Origin: Crossaster papposus
Lineage: Eukaryota > Echinodermata > Asteroidea > Velatida > Solasteridae
Direction: 5' to 3'
Assembly: GCA_037893245.1 (NCBI GenBank)
Contig: JBAIAA010000117.1
Span: forward strand, 1,860,001 to 1,924,000
DNA: 64,000 nt
A program made the translations under genes and the position numbers. Positions within the stretch are counted from its first letter, which is position 1. Each line of letters opens with the position of its first letter. Of this stretch, positions 44,334 to 54,010 are shown piece after piece. Under the pieces are notes generated by a model. It searched no databases. It was not told the origin of the DNA and saw nothing but the letters and a program-made list of their open reading frames with translations.

Positions 44334-47300
44334 TTCTATTCCGAACAATCGTGACGAAATTCCAACCCCTGAAGCCGCGAGCCACCATCCTCACCTGAAG
44401 GATATTGCTCACTTGATTCCCCCGCTTGACCCCTCAGCTGAGATCCTTTTACTTCTAGGCAGAGATGTGATTCAGGCCCACAAGGTTCGCAGTCAATCTA
44501 ACGGACCCCACAACGCCCCCTATGCTCAGCGCTTGGACTTAGGCTGGGTTATCGTAGGAGATGTTTGCCTCCAAGGGGCTCACAAGCCAGCCGTGAACAC
44601 CTACAAAACCAGTATTCTCGATAACGGCCGTCCTAGTTACTTGACGCCATGTGAAAACAGAATCTGTGTGAAAGAAACATTCACAAACAAAGGTCTCGGG
44701 CACGAGAGACAGCAACCCGACAGTATCGGCTCTGACATCTTCATCGAGTCTCCTGAAGACTACAAAAGAGCACCATCAGTTGAAGACGACATGTTTATCT
44801 CCATCATGAATAAAGAATTTGTCCAAGATGATGGTAACAACTGGGTGGCCCCACTTCCTTTTCGTTCTCCCCGTCAACGTCTACCAAATAACAGACAACA
44901 GGCCTTCAACCGACTCATGTCTCTTCGTCGTACCCTACTCAAGAAACCAGAGATGAGGGACCACTACGTAGAATTCATGGAGAAGATTTTTAGCAACGGC
45001 CATGCAGAACAAGCTCCTCCACTCCAGCCAGGCCACGAATGTTGGTATCTACCAAGTTTCGGTGTGTATCACCCCAAGAAGCCGGGTCAAATCAGGATCG
45101 TGTTTGACTCCAGCTCTCAACATGACAACGTATCCCTGAAAAACGTACTACTTACAGGTCCAGATCTCAACAACAGCCTGTTCGGTGTCCTTATCCGCTT
45201 TAGGACTGAACCCATAGCTATTCTTGCCGACATCCAACAGATGTTCCACAGCTTTCTCGTCAAGGAAGAACACAGGGATTACCTCCGCTTTCTTTGGTTT
45301 GACAACCACAACCTTGATGGAGAAGTTCGTGAATTTCGCATGAAGGTCAATGTTTTTGGCAACAGCCCATCACCAGCTGTAGCAATATATGGGCTCAAGA
45401 GAACTGCTGCAGAGGGACAAAAAGAGTATGGAGATGAAGCAAGACTTTTCTTCGACCGACATTTCTACGTCGACGATGGGCTAAAGTCGTTTCCCACTGT
45501 AGAAGAAGCCGTCAAGGTCCTCGACCAAACGCAAAACATGCTGGCTCAGTCCAATCTTCGTCTCCACAAAATCGCATCTAACAGTTCAGATGTCATGAAA
45601 GCATTCCCAAGAGAAGACCTCGCCAAGGGGCTTCAGGACCTCGACGTCGGACAAGACTCCCCTCCTGTGCAGCGGAGCTTGGGGCTCCATTGGGATTTGT
45701 CTTTAGACATGTTCACATTCCAAGTGGCAATCAGCGACAAGCCATTCACCAGACGCGGGGTATTGTCCACCATCAACAGCTTATTCGACCCCCTTGGATT
45801 TGCTGCACCAGTAAGCATCCAGGGTCGCTCCATCCTCAGAGACCTTAACCGTGAATCCTGTGACTGGGACACACCACTTCCCAAAGAGAAGTATGGAGAA
45901 TGGATGAGATGGAAAGACTCCCTTCAAGATCTCCAAGAGCTGAAGATCCCGAGGATGTACACTGCTCTCCCACTCTCTCAAGCCAAGAAACGAGAGTTAT
46001 ATCTCTTCTGTGATGCGTCAACTAAAGCTATCGGTGCGGTTGCATACCTCACAGTCACAGATGCTGAGGGACATTGTGAAGTAGGATTTATCTGTGGAAA
46101 GGCGAAACTTGCTCCAATGCCCGAACCCACGATCCCCCGTCTGGAACTTGGGGGAGCTGTCATGGCTGTAGAAATCGCAGAAGTAGTCCAAGACGAAATA
46201 GACGTGCAGCTGGACGCAGTCAAGTTTTGTACTGACAGTAAAGTGGTGCTCGGGTATATCCGCAACGTATCCAGACGATTCTATGTCTACATCCATAACC
46301 GTGTGCAACGCATAAGACGCTCAACTCAAGCAAGCCAGTGGAACTACGTCCCAACCGACCTTAATCCTGCTGACCATGCTACCAGGGCACTTCCAGCAGC
46401 TCAGTTGTCTTCTTCATCCTGGCTCAGCGGACCTGCATTTCTACGTGATGCCAGGCACAGTCACCAAGACGATGAGACTTTCAACTTGGTCGATCCTGAA
46501 AGTGATGCAGAAGTGAGACCCCAACGACCTGGACCCCAAGTGACTGGTTGTGCCACAGTTGTTTCAAACACAGCCCTGGGCAGCGAGCGCTTCAAACGTT
46601 TCTCTACTTGGAGGTCTCTTCAGAATTCCATTTCGAGACTCTCGCACATAGCTAACTCCTATTCTCATGCAGATGAAAGCAGCCCTTGTCATGGATGGCA
46701 CCTGTGTAAAGAACACCTAAAGCCGAACCAACAGAATGAAGCCAAGGCTACAATTCTCTCTTCTATACAGACGGAGACCTATGCAGATGAAGTTCGATGT
46801 CTTAAAGCCGGTCAGTCTGTTCCCAAGTCCAGCCCTCTTCACAAGTTCCGACCCTTTCTCGACAAAGACGGTCTTCTTAGGGTTGGTGGTCGGTTGGAAA
46901 AGGCCAGTCTTTCTACTGATGAAGCACACCCGATAATAATCCCTGGAAAATGCCACGTCACTACGCTTCTCATCAGACACTTTCATGAGGGCATACAACA
47001 TCAAGGCAGACACTTCACTGAAGGCGCAGTGAGAGCAGCCGGTTTCTGGGTCCTCGGCGGCAAGCGAGTCATCTGCAGTATGATCTACAATTGTGTAACC
47101 TGTCGTAGACTTCAAGGCAAGCAACAAGAGCAGATTATGGCAGATTTACCTGCAGACCGCCTGAGCATTGACCCACCCTTCACTTATGTAGGCCTAGATG
47201 TGTTCGGTCCTTGGTCTGTCGTAGCCCGTAAAACTAGAGGAGGCCAAGCTAACAACAAGCGTTGGGCTGTCATTTTCTCATGCATGGCTACACGTGGTGT

Positions 47301-48117
47301 ACACATCGAAGTGATTGAGTCTATGGATACCTCTAGCTTCGTGAACGCCCTCAGACGCTTCTTTGCCATGAGAGGACCTGCAAAGCTGTTGAGGTCTGAT
47401 TGCGGTACTAACTTCATAGGAGCCTGTAAAGAACTTGGCATCAACTCAACAGGCCGTCAGAAGGAACAGGTTGAGCGCGTACTTGCTGATAACGGGTGTG
47501 AGTGGCAGTTCAACCCTCCTCACGCCTCGCACATGGGCGGTAGCTGGGAAAGGGTGATTGGCATCGCTCGCCGCATTCTCGACGCCATGCTGCTTCAGCT
47601 GGGACCAGGCATCCTCACCCACGAAGTGCTCACTACGCTTATGGCAGAGGTGACTGCGATCATAAATGCAAGGCCACTTTGCCCAGTCTCTACAGATCCT
47701 GACAACCCCGTCATTCTAACTCCTGCTACACTCCTTACCCAGAAGGTTGGGTCACCCTCCGTTGGTCCCGATGGATTTGACGATAAAGATCTCCTCAGAT
47801 GTCAATGGCGGCGTGTTCAGAGATTAGCGGACATGTTTTGGAAAAGATGGAAGCTAGAATACATCAACAGTCTCCAGACACGTAGCAAGTGGACAATCGA
47901 GAAACCAAACCTGCGAGAAGGGGATGTCGTCCTTCTGAAGGATTCGCAAACCAAGAAAAATGACTGGCCCATAGGATTGATCACGAGGACTTTTCCAAGC
48001 GAAGACAGCAAGGTCAGGAAGATCGAAGTGAAAATCGTCCGAAGTGGAGAACAGAAACTGTTCTTACGACCCGTGACTCAGGTCGTTCTTCTTCTTGCCA
48101 AAGACTCTGTTGAGTAA
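44161..48117 (+). CDS. BEL/Pao pol: protease end, RT, RNase H, integrase
   Basis: The 1318-residue frame overlaps gag and is homologous to pol from about RRASGFIIQSADG onward. RT motifs are IRIVFDSSSQ, ADIQQMFHSF, VFGNSPSPAVAIYGL and the catalytic FYVDDGL. RNase H begins at LFCDASTKAIGAVAYL. The integrase has an H-H-C-C zinc domain (HEGIQHQGRHF to CVTCRRL) and a D,D-E core with GLDVFGPW, LRSDCGTNFIGA and MGGSWERVIGIARR, followed by a C-terminal domain with LRPVTQVVLLL. All catalytic signatures are present. BEL/Pao normally makes gag-pol from one frame, so the shift near 44250 is probably a mutation, though recoding cannot be excluded. Confidence 0.92.
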   Translation: MTKAPSLTCLTSMETHPPMYSVHVLGRQAPIERRASGFIIQSADGEVQLFLPPLIECDSIPNNRDEIPTPEAASHHPHLKDIAHLIPPLDPSAEILLLLGRDVIQAHKVRSQSNGPHNAPYAQRLDLGWVIVGDVCLQGAHKPAVNTYKTSILDNGRPSYLTPCENRICVKETFTNKGLGHERQQPDSIGSDIFIESPEDYKRAPSVEDDMFISIMNKEFVQDDGNNWVAPLPFRSPRQRLPNNRQQAFNRLMSLRRTLLKKPEMRDHYVEFMEKIFSNGHAEQAPPLQPGHECWYLPSFGVYHPKKPGQIRIVFDSSSQHDNVSLKNVLLTGPDLNNSLFGVLIRFRTEPIAILADIQQMFHSFLVKEEHRDYLRFLWFDNHNLDGEVREFRMKVNVFGNSPSPAVAIYGLKRTAAEGQKEYGDEARLFFDRHFYVDDGLKSFPTVEEAVKVLDQTQNMLAQSNLRLHKIASNSSDVMKAFPREDLAKGLQDLDVGQDSPPVQRSLGLHWDLSLDMFTFQVAISDKPFTRRGVLSTINSLFDPLGFAAPVSIQGRSILRDLNRESCDWDTPLPKEKYGEWMRWKDSLQDLQELKIPRMYTALPLSQAKKRELYLFCDASTKAIGAVAYLTVTDAEGHCEVGFICGKAKLAPMPEPTIPRLELGGAVMAVEIAEVVQDEIDVQLDAVKFCTDSKVVLGYIRNVSRRFYVYIHNRVQRIRRSTQASQWNYVPTDLNPADHATRALPAAQLSSSSWLSGPAFLRDARHSHQDDETFNLVDPESDAEVRPQRPGPQVTGCATVVSNTALGSERFKRFSTWRSLQNSISRLSHIANSYSHADESSPCHGWHLCKEHLKPNQQNEAKATILSSIQTETYADEVRCLKAGQSVPKSSPLHKFRPFLDKDGLLRVGGRLEKASLSTDEAHPIIIPGKCHVTTLLIRHFHEGIQHQGRHFTEGAVRAAGFWVLGGKRVICSMIYNCVTCRRLQGKQQEQIMADLPADRLSIDPPFTYVGLDVFGPWSVVARKTRGGQANNKRWAVIFSCMATRGVHIEVIESMDTSSFVNALRRFFAMRGPAKLLRSDCGTNFIGACKELGINSTGRQKEQVERVLADNGCEWQFNPPHASHMGGSWERVIGIARRILDAMLLQLGPGILTHEVLTTLMAEVTAIINARPLCPVSTDPDNPVILTPATLLTQKVGSPSVGPDGFDDKDLLRCQWRRVQRLADMFWKRWKLEYINSLQTRSKWTIEKPNLREGDVVLLKDSQTKKNDWPIGLITRTFPSEDSKVRKIEVKIVRSGEQKLFLRPVTQVVLLLAKDSVE

Positions 48118-48216
48118 CTGTTGGTTTGCACATAAGCAGTGCCACTATTAAGTACCTTCTCTGTATTTAATCCATTGCTGTGTTTTATTGACATCTTACA
48201 GATGCCAGGCGAGGAG

Positions 48217-48846
48217 TGTTCTGGCCTCTAGACTGTTGGCCCACCGATTTCTTATCTGGCGCCCTCTTGTGTTGATTTATACGCATCGTTTGCAATCCAT
48301 GTGATTCACGTTAGTTTACATTTTTGTCAGTAGTGGAAGTTGCATTGTTATTGCTTGTTGTTGCCCCTCTCGAAGCACAATCTGTAAGTTTCACCTTTTC
48401 TGTATTTTCTAAATATGTCTTATATATTGCTAGCTCGGTGATTGTCTTCCTTGAGTCTGGTTTATTATCGAAATTGGGGTTTTCATGTCGTAACTTTGCT
48501 TGACCTCACATGTACTTTTTCGTGTGCATATTTACACGTGTTTACGGTAGTGTCATGTCTGGGTTATCGTGCACTTCATTACGGTTCTTGTAAGGATATT
48601 CTGGAGCTCGTCATTATATATTTGCCGTCCATTTTGGATACTGTATTCGCTATTTGCTCCCAGTTTGTATCGTAGTTTATTCTTATATAAACTCTGTATT
48701 CCCTGTATCTGTTTATTTACAGTTTCACACTGTTTCCATTAAAACGGTCGACTTGAACTTCAATTTCTCTACGTCTGCCTTACTTTGGGACCCGTGTTTA
48801 ACCCGCTGCATAGCTACATTACTTAACATGTAGTGAGAGCAGAAGA
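48217..48846 (+). repeat. BEL/Pao 3' LTR
   Basis: Near-identical to the 5' LTR, with single-base changes such as ATATGTTGC/ATATATTGC and TTTATAGTTTC/TTTACAGTTTC. It is followed by the CACAC target duplication. Confidence 0.95.
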
Positions 48847-48877
48847 CACACTCTCTAGACTATTGTTACCTAACACA

Positions 48878-48904
48878 CCCCCCCCCCCCCCCCCCCCCCC
48901 CCCC
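48878..48904 (+). repeat. Poly-C run
   Basis: About 27 consecutive C's. The preceding TATTGTTACCTAACAC recurs in reverse complement near 51560, where a G-run also follows, so the run is part of a dispersed repeat. Confidence 0.8.
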
Positions 48905-49020
48905 TCCTAAAAACCATAAAATTATTCCTAATTAGGAAACCACCGCAAGCACAGTGACATTCACACAGAAGGGATGGTTCCCTCCGTCTCTTATCTTAAC
49001 CATAGAGGAATTCCTCCATG

Positions 49021-49240
49021 GGCTAACTGATGACATAATCGTTTTGAAAATTCCGAACAGAATTGTGTCGCATTTGTATGCGCGTGACGTTGCATGATAA
49101 TCGCGTGACGTAATATGCATAATTTATTTCTCGTTAGTCGAGTTAATTTTACGTCACGTAATTATGCATGCAACGTCACACCCGCATGCAAATACCACAC
49201 AATTCTGCTCGGGAGATTATTAGGCCTATGTCAGTTAGCC
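49021..49240. mobile_element. Foldback MITE with about 95-bp arms
   Basis: The outer ends GGCTAACTGATGACATAAT and GCCTATGTCAGTTAGCC pair. Inner blocks GAACAGAATTGTGTCGCATT and GTGACGTTGCATGATAAT pair with ATTATGCATGCAACGTCAC and AATACCACACAATTCTGCTC. Little loop remains. Noncoding. Confidence 0.7.
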
Positions 49241-49587
49241 AAGACGTCTTATTCGAAGGTTTACCCCCAAACTGCCAAAATCCAACTAAGGTTAGGCCCT
49301 AGGGACTAATTATTGTTGTTAGGCGCCTAGCTACTAGACATAACCATGGGCCTACTCAGTACTTACTAGCTGTAAATCAGTCTCTCATCCAGTGATTCCA
49401 GTCATCATCAGATCACGGAGGTAACGATGCTACACGATACCTATCCACGCGTAAGGTGTTGTAGTGTACAACTTCATTGGGTCTTACTTATCACCGACAA
49501 CACACAGCACCGACAACACAATCCAAAACATATTTTGTATTTATAAAAGACAACACATCCAAAACAAAATTGACATTTTTTTTCTTT

Positions 49588-49735
49588 CCAGCATAAACGT
49601 TGGCTGCCATCTTGTCTTCTGGCTGCGGCTTGGTATTACGCACGAGTCTATGAGATTTGGCTTCAGCCGCTACCATACTCATGCGTAATTTCAAGCCGCG
49701 TGCGAAGGCAAGATGACGGCCAACGTTCGTGCTGG
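49588..49735. mobile_element. Inverted-repeat element, about 60-bp arms
   Basis: CCAGCATAAACGTTGGCTGC plus CATCTTGTCTTCTGGCTGCG pairs with CGCGTGCGAAGGCAAGATG and ACGGCCAACGTTCGTGCTGG. The loop is short. Confidence 0.65.
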
Positions 49736-50074
49736 ATAGAGGTAAAACTTCTCGTGAAAATTTTTCAATTTTCACAAATGAAATGTAATCTCAAGTCGAG
49801 TGACACTCTTTTGTATCGTAGACCTATTACAATAAAATTCTATACTTTTTTGTCAATATAGAATATGTGTTGTGCGATTGCAATGTGCGTGACGTCGGTG
49901 CAGGACCGTACAACCATGGATAAATGTCTTATTTCTCCATGGTACAACCTGTGCTGTGCACTATGTGCATGATGTACGTCTCGGACGTCATAATTTATGC
50001 TAGACAGGCCTATATGAATATTTATAAATTATCGCATATTTATAAATTATCGCATTTTTGTAATTTTAATTCCT

Positions 50075-50215
50075 TGTAAATAGCCCAAAAGGCGGATGGT
50101 GGTGGTGTGATTTAATTGTTATTGTAAATAGCCCAAATGGCGGATGGTGAGGTCGTGTAGATTGTTTGTTTTTTAACAATATTTTAAATGGGCCAAATGG
50201 CAGATAGTGGCTGTG
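50075..50215. repeat. Three diverged units with AAATAGCCCAAATGGCGGAT
   Basis: TGTAAATAGCCCAAAAGGCGG, its near copy at about 50124, and a third version GGGCCAAATGGCAGATAGTGG at about 50190 form a short degenerate tandem array. Confidence 0.65.
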
Positions 50216-50260
50216 GTTGACGATTTTTGTAATTTTAAGTATTTAATTATGTTTTGTTAA

Positions 50261-50480
50261 GGGAATAAATGTGTGTTCGAGAGGTTTTAATCACTCTGTT
50301 TAATACCGCTTGGAGTCTGGGTGCTGATAATTACCCGAGCCGACCGAACACACATTTATTCCCATTCATTAATACCTTTTTTGGTGTTTCGCCATTCTGC
50401 TCTACACAATACTTGCAATAAAGCGTATTTACTATGAACCAGACTATTACTGCCATTGGCAACCTCGTTCCCAGGGTGTC
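50261..50480 (-). mobile_element. Foldback element copy B with shared flank
   Basis: 50261-50363 contains the same terminal repeats as 23744-23908 but only one arm. 50364-50480 matches the flank upstream of copy A in reverse complement (TACTATGAACCAGACTATTA, CTGCCATTGGCAACCTCGT). The shared flank means the real mobile unit is longer than the foldback. Confidence 0.7.
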
Positions 50481-50481
50481 G

Positions 50482-50755
50482 AGGTTGAGGAATAAACTGT
50501 TCTATCCCTCGGTAAAACAAGGTTGCTGAGAAGGTTGAGGGATAAACTGTTCTACCCCTCGGTAAAACAAGGTTGCTGAGAAGGTTGAGGGATAAACTGT
50601 TCTACCCCTCGGTAAAACAAGGTTGCTGAGAAGGTTGAGGGATAAACTGTTATATCCCTCGGTAAAACAAGGTTGCTGAGAAGGTTGAGGGATAAACTGT
50701 TCTATCCCTCGGTAAAACAAGGTTGCTAGAAGGATAAACTGTTTTATCCCTCGGT
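50482..50755. repeat. 50-bp tandem repeat, about 5.4 copies
   Basis: The unit is GGTTGCTGAGAAGGTTGAGG, GATAAACTGTTCTACCCCTC, GGTAAAACAA, with starts at 50521, 50571 and 50621. The copies are nearly identical except C/T in CTACCCC/CTATCCC. Confidence 0.9.
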
Positions 50756-50759
50756 ATAG

Positions 50760-51294
50760 GGATAAACCTTTCTTCTATGGATTGATTTGTGTAAATAATT
50801 TGTACAGCTTCAGCTGGAATGAAATAAAACACTGTTTTCTTGCAATTTGAAAACGTTTCTCGCAATTATTGGCTGAGGTACTGTGTCACTGAAGTTTTTA
50901 GAACAAGTGTCTACCTTTTCTTGAATTATAATGCTCTAATTAAACGGAAAGTGTAAAAGGAAAGAATTTACAATCTGCAATTCAAGATTGTAAGCATCTT
51001 TTTTTATTTTTCTGTTGCAATAACTTACGATTGCAATTTAATCCTTTCGAGTTCATTCTTTTTGACGAGCTTGCGTTGAGATTTTGAGAAAACTGCAAAA
51101 GCACGCTTGTCATTTACAACCTAGATCAAAATCTTCACAAAAGATGCTATGATATTTAATTTCTATAACGTTAACATTTAGAAAAAAAGAAGTATAGCTT
51201 AAAAAAGGGGAATGATACTAAAACTGACACAAATAAGCAGTTACTTTCACCTTTAAAGTCATTTATGAAAACAGATAAGTAAAAATGAACGTGT
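50760..51294. other. AT-rich noncoding DNA
   Basis: I see no gene or repeat in this stretch. Confidence 0.4.
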
Positions 51295-51362
51295 TAAATG
51301 TAAAGTAAAATAGGGTACCTAAAGGATTGTGAGTCTTTTCAAATGATACGTCTATGTAAATA
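51295..51362 (+). repeat. Orphan unit of the 64-bp satellite
   Basis: AATGTAAAGTAAAATAGGGT, ACCTAAAGGATTGTGAGTC and TTTTCAAATGATACGTC match one unit of the 19895-20655 array, from 31 kb away. Confidence 0.85.
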
Positions 51363-52048
51363 ACGATCACTTGGCGTACGTGGGACGAAAATACAACTCG
51401 TCTTTAGAAATGTAAAACTTTCATATAAAAGGAAGTAACTCAACTGCAGGTGTTCACCAAGAACACCATATGAAGCGCCATGTGACAGAGAAATCCCCCT
51501 CTTTTGTGTTGACCACTGTGTTCCCGGTATCTTAGGAATTCCTTTTAGGTTTCAAGCGAGATGTGTTAGGTAACAATATAGTTTGGACTGTGTATATGGA
51601 TAAGAGGGGGGGGGGGGGGGGGGGGTACCCCTCTGCCACATATCGTGCTGGGTATAAAGAACACTCTTGAAGCCGCCGACTGTATACACGGTATATGTCT
51701 AACCTACGAGAAGTATATGGATCCCATGACATTTTATTATTTGTGTGGTACAGTACCGTTATTTCTACATCAAATCAGCATTATTTACCCTGGAAAATGT
51801 GGACCTTTTGGAAAAAAAGGGGTGGGTGTGCTTACGCACCCGTCGCACCCCCCTGCGTACCGTACGGGCCTGCACTATCGCCATAAAGAGTCCTGTAACC
51901 TCCGAGCCGTGAACAACTCGATGAAGTATAGAGTTGCATTGTCCTCTTCACGACCTTCGTTGCAAATCAACGGAGTGAAAGAAAACGAACAATGGCAGAC
52001 GGGGCTTATTGTGAAATTCTAAGGACGTGGACAGTCGAAGGGAGTGAC

Positions 52049-52134
52049 GCTTGGGGTGGAGCCTGCAAAGCAGAGCTTTTTATTGGCCAAGAGCTTAATG
52101 GCTGTCTTACGTACGTGCAAAACGCATGAACACT
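52049..52134 (-). repeat. Dispersed repeat, partner of 18887-18971
   Basis: In reverse complement this is GTGTTCATGCG ... CACGTACGTAAGAC ... CCAAGC, matching the copy at 18.9 kb. A G-run at 51607-51627 and a diverse noncoding stretch (51363-52048) precede it; 52135-52950 shows no gene. Confidence 0.65.
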
Positions 52135-52954
52135 ACACAGACACTACAGAAAACTACAATAACGTTACATTAGGCGCCCACGAAGGCCAAGAACCGGTTT
52201 CATTGTATCGGGTCGGGTACCCGTAACCAAATTTATAAATTTCGACGCAACGTCCGAGACATCAGTTCAAAGTGAATTACCGACCATTCCAAAACTCCAT
52301 TTGTTTTTTTTCAGTTCGAATTTAGTTTTGTTTTGACTATCTTTGATGCGTCTCCAGAAGCAAGCCCATTGTGTGTTTTTATAAAGTTTATCGTAGCCAG
52401 AAAATAATCTTCTTTGATGCGCCGCAGATGGCGGAATAAAGTAAACAAACATTCAAAGTGATTGGCGTTGTAATTGTACTTACACTAACCCTTGCCTGAC
52501 AGATACAGAATTTATTTAAAAGGCGTTGGTCGGTGTATTTCTCGACCGAATTTATATTTATCAGTCTTAGACCAACCGATGGTCATTAAATTGGGTAATA
52601 TAAGTACTTTTACAAAAGTTTGCCGTACTGATTTACAAAATGTACAAATAAAAAGATGTTAAAAAAACCTGAGCCGGTTTATTTACGAGAACCTAGTCCT
52701 ACAAAAAAATAATTCCTAAGGCTAATTATGTAATTTGCCTTGTTTTTATAGAAAACAAGAGAAAGGGAACTTAAGGACTTTGTTTGAATAAACTCCCAAA
52801 AAAATTCTTAACAGTTTTCAGGGGTAAATAATAATACTGTAACATTATTGGAAATTGCTAGTTCAATATTTATATGTCTGCACGATTAGGCGCGCCATAG
52901 TGCAGCGCTAACGCTTGAGGGCGTTTTAGCGGCGCAGCATCATGCATAATACGT

Positions 52955-53857
52955 GGTGTGTGCAGGGAGTTGCTGGTTAGATCTTGACCGTGGAAGACGT
53001 ACACGGTAAGCGCTCGTCAAAAGGACGGAAACAAAGGAGGCGAATAGGACGAAAACAGAGGAGGCGCAAGGAAACTCGTGGCTAGCGTATCGGAGTCAGT
53101 GGACTACAGTAAGTATATGTGCTGTCCATGTACTGCTGGAGCGTACGTGGGCCATATACGGGGACTAGGGCGACACCCGGGACCGACGCCTCCAGTGGGC
53201 CGGACAGATAGCCTGCTGGAGTGCTGGACTAACGGGAGGCGTGGAGTCATTGTAGTAGGACTGACGTAGGACTGACGTGAGGCGCGGAGTCAAGTGGTAG
53301 TGACCATCGGGGCCTCTTGCGGATCGCAAGGGCCATAGGAAGGAACGACTACAAGCGGACATCCACGGAACTAGCGCTGTCGAGAAGCACTCTGTCTAAT
53401 TGGGCGAGGCCTCACACACAAGCGCGAGGGTCAAATAAATAAGGAGAAGCGCACCACACTGCTTGAGGCGTTACTTGAGGCGTTGCTTGAGGCGTTACCT
53501 GAGGCGTTGCTTGAGGCGTTACTGGAGGCACAACACACTGCTTGAGGCATTGCTCGAGGCGTTACTAGAGGCGAAACCACAAGTTAATAAAAGGGATAAT
53601 AATCAGGGGTTTTCCGTCTTATTTGACATTTAATAAATACTTGGAACGTTCTTCTGTTGTCACTGTGTCATAATTATTCTAGTCCGTCCCCGTACTGTCT
53701 GTGTCGTGGAGTGGGTGAGTGGTCCGGGAGTGGGTTCAGGCATACGCGGTGGTATATTTCCAACAAACGGACCTGCACTTCGGCGCTGTGGGATTACTCG
53801 CCCGCCAGCGAGTACCTGCCGAGGGACAACCAACCTGGCAAATAGTAAATCCGCCAT
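52955..53857 (+). repeat. Probable Gypsy 5' LTR (left edge uncertain)
   Basis: The DNA directly before the primer-binding site should be LTR and ends CGCCA near 53856. It contains a 15-bp array of TTGAGGCGTTACTTGAGGCG type at about 53460-53575 and an AT-rich TTAATAAAAG core near 53584. No 3' copy exists in the window, so the start is only an estimate. Confidence 0.45.
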
Positions 53858-53859
53858 AA

Positions 53860-53878
53860 TGGTGGCAGCGGTGGGATT
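53860..53878 (+). other. Gypsy-type primer-binding site
   Basis: TGGTGGCAGCGGTGGGATT lies just inside the presumed LTR end and starts with TGG, as expected for a tRNA 3' CCA complement. Confidence 0.55.
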
Positions 53879-54010
53879 CTGTATGCTGAACTCATTTACG
53901 GACAACTTAATTCACTTCTGGAGGCAACGGGAAGACTTTGACCTCTTGTGAGCGTAACGTGCGGATAGGAGAACTTAAACACTAGTGAACGTGGCACATA
54001 GACGGCCGTT

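Larger units (their letters stand above)
41680..48846 (+). mobile_element. BEL/Pao LTR retrotransposon, nearly complete and young
   Basis: Two 630-bp LTRs (41680-42309 and 48217-48846) flank gag-pol. CACAC at 41675-41679 and 48847-48851 is a perfect 5-bp target duplication. I count about five differences between the LTRs, so the insertion is recent. The internal region encodes gag, a zinc-knuckle region, protease, reverse transcriptase, RNase H and integrase in BEL/Pao order. One frame break lies in the protease region. A purine-rich tract (CCAGGCGAGGAG) precedes the 3' LTR. Confidence 0.95.

Noticed and set aside
51645-52022. 125-residue plus-strand frame
   Set aside because: No domain, no splice context, and it overlaps a dispersed repeat boundary and G-run.
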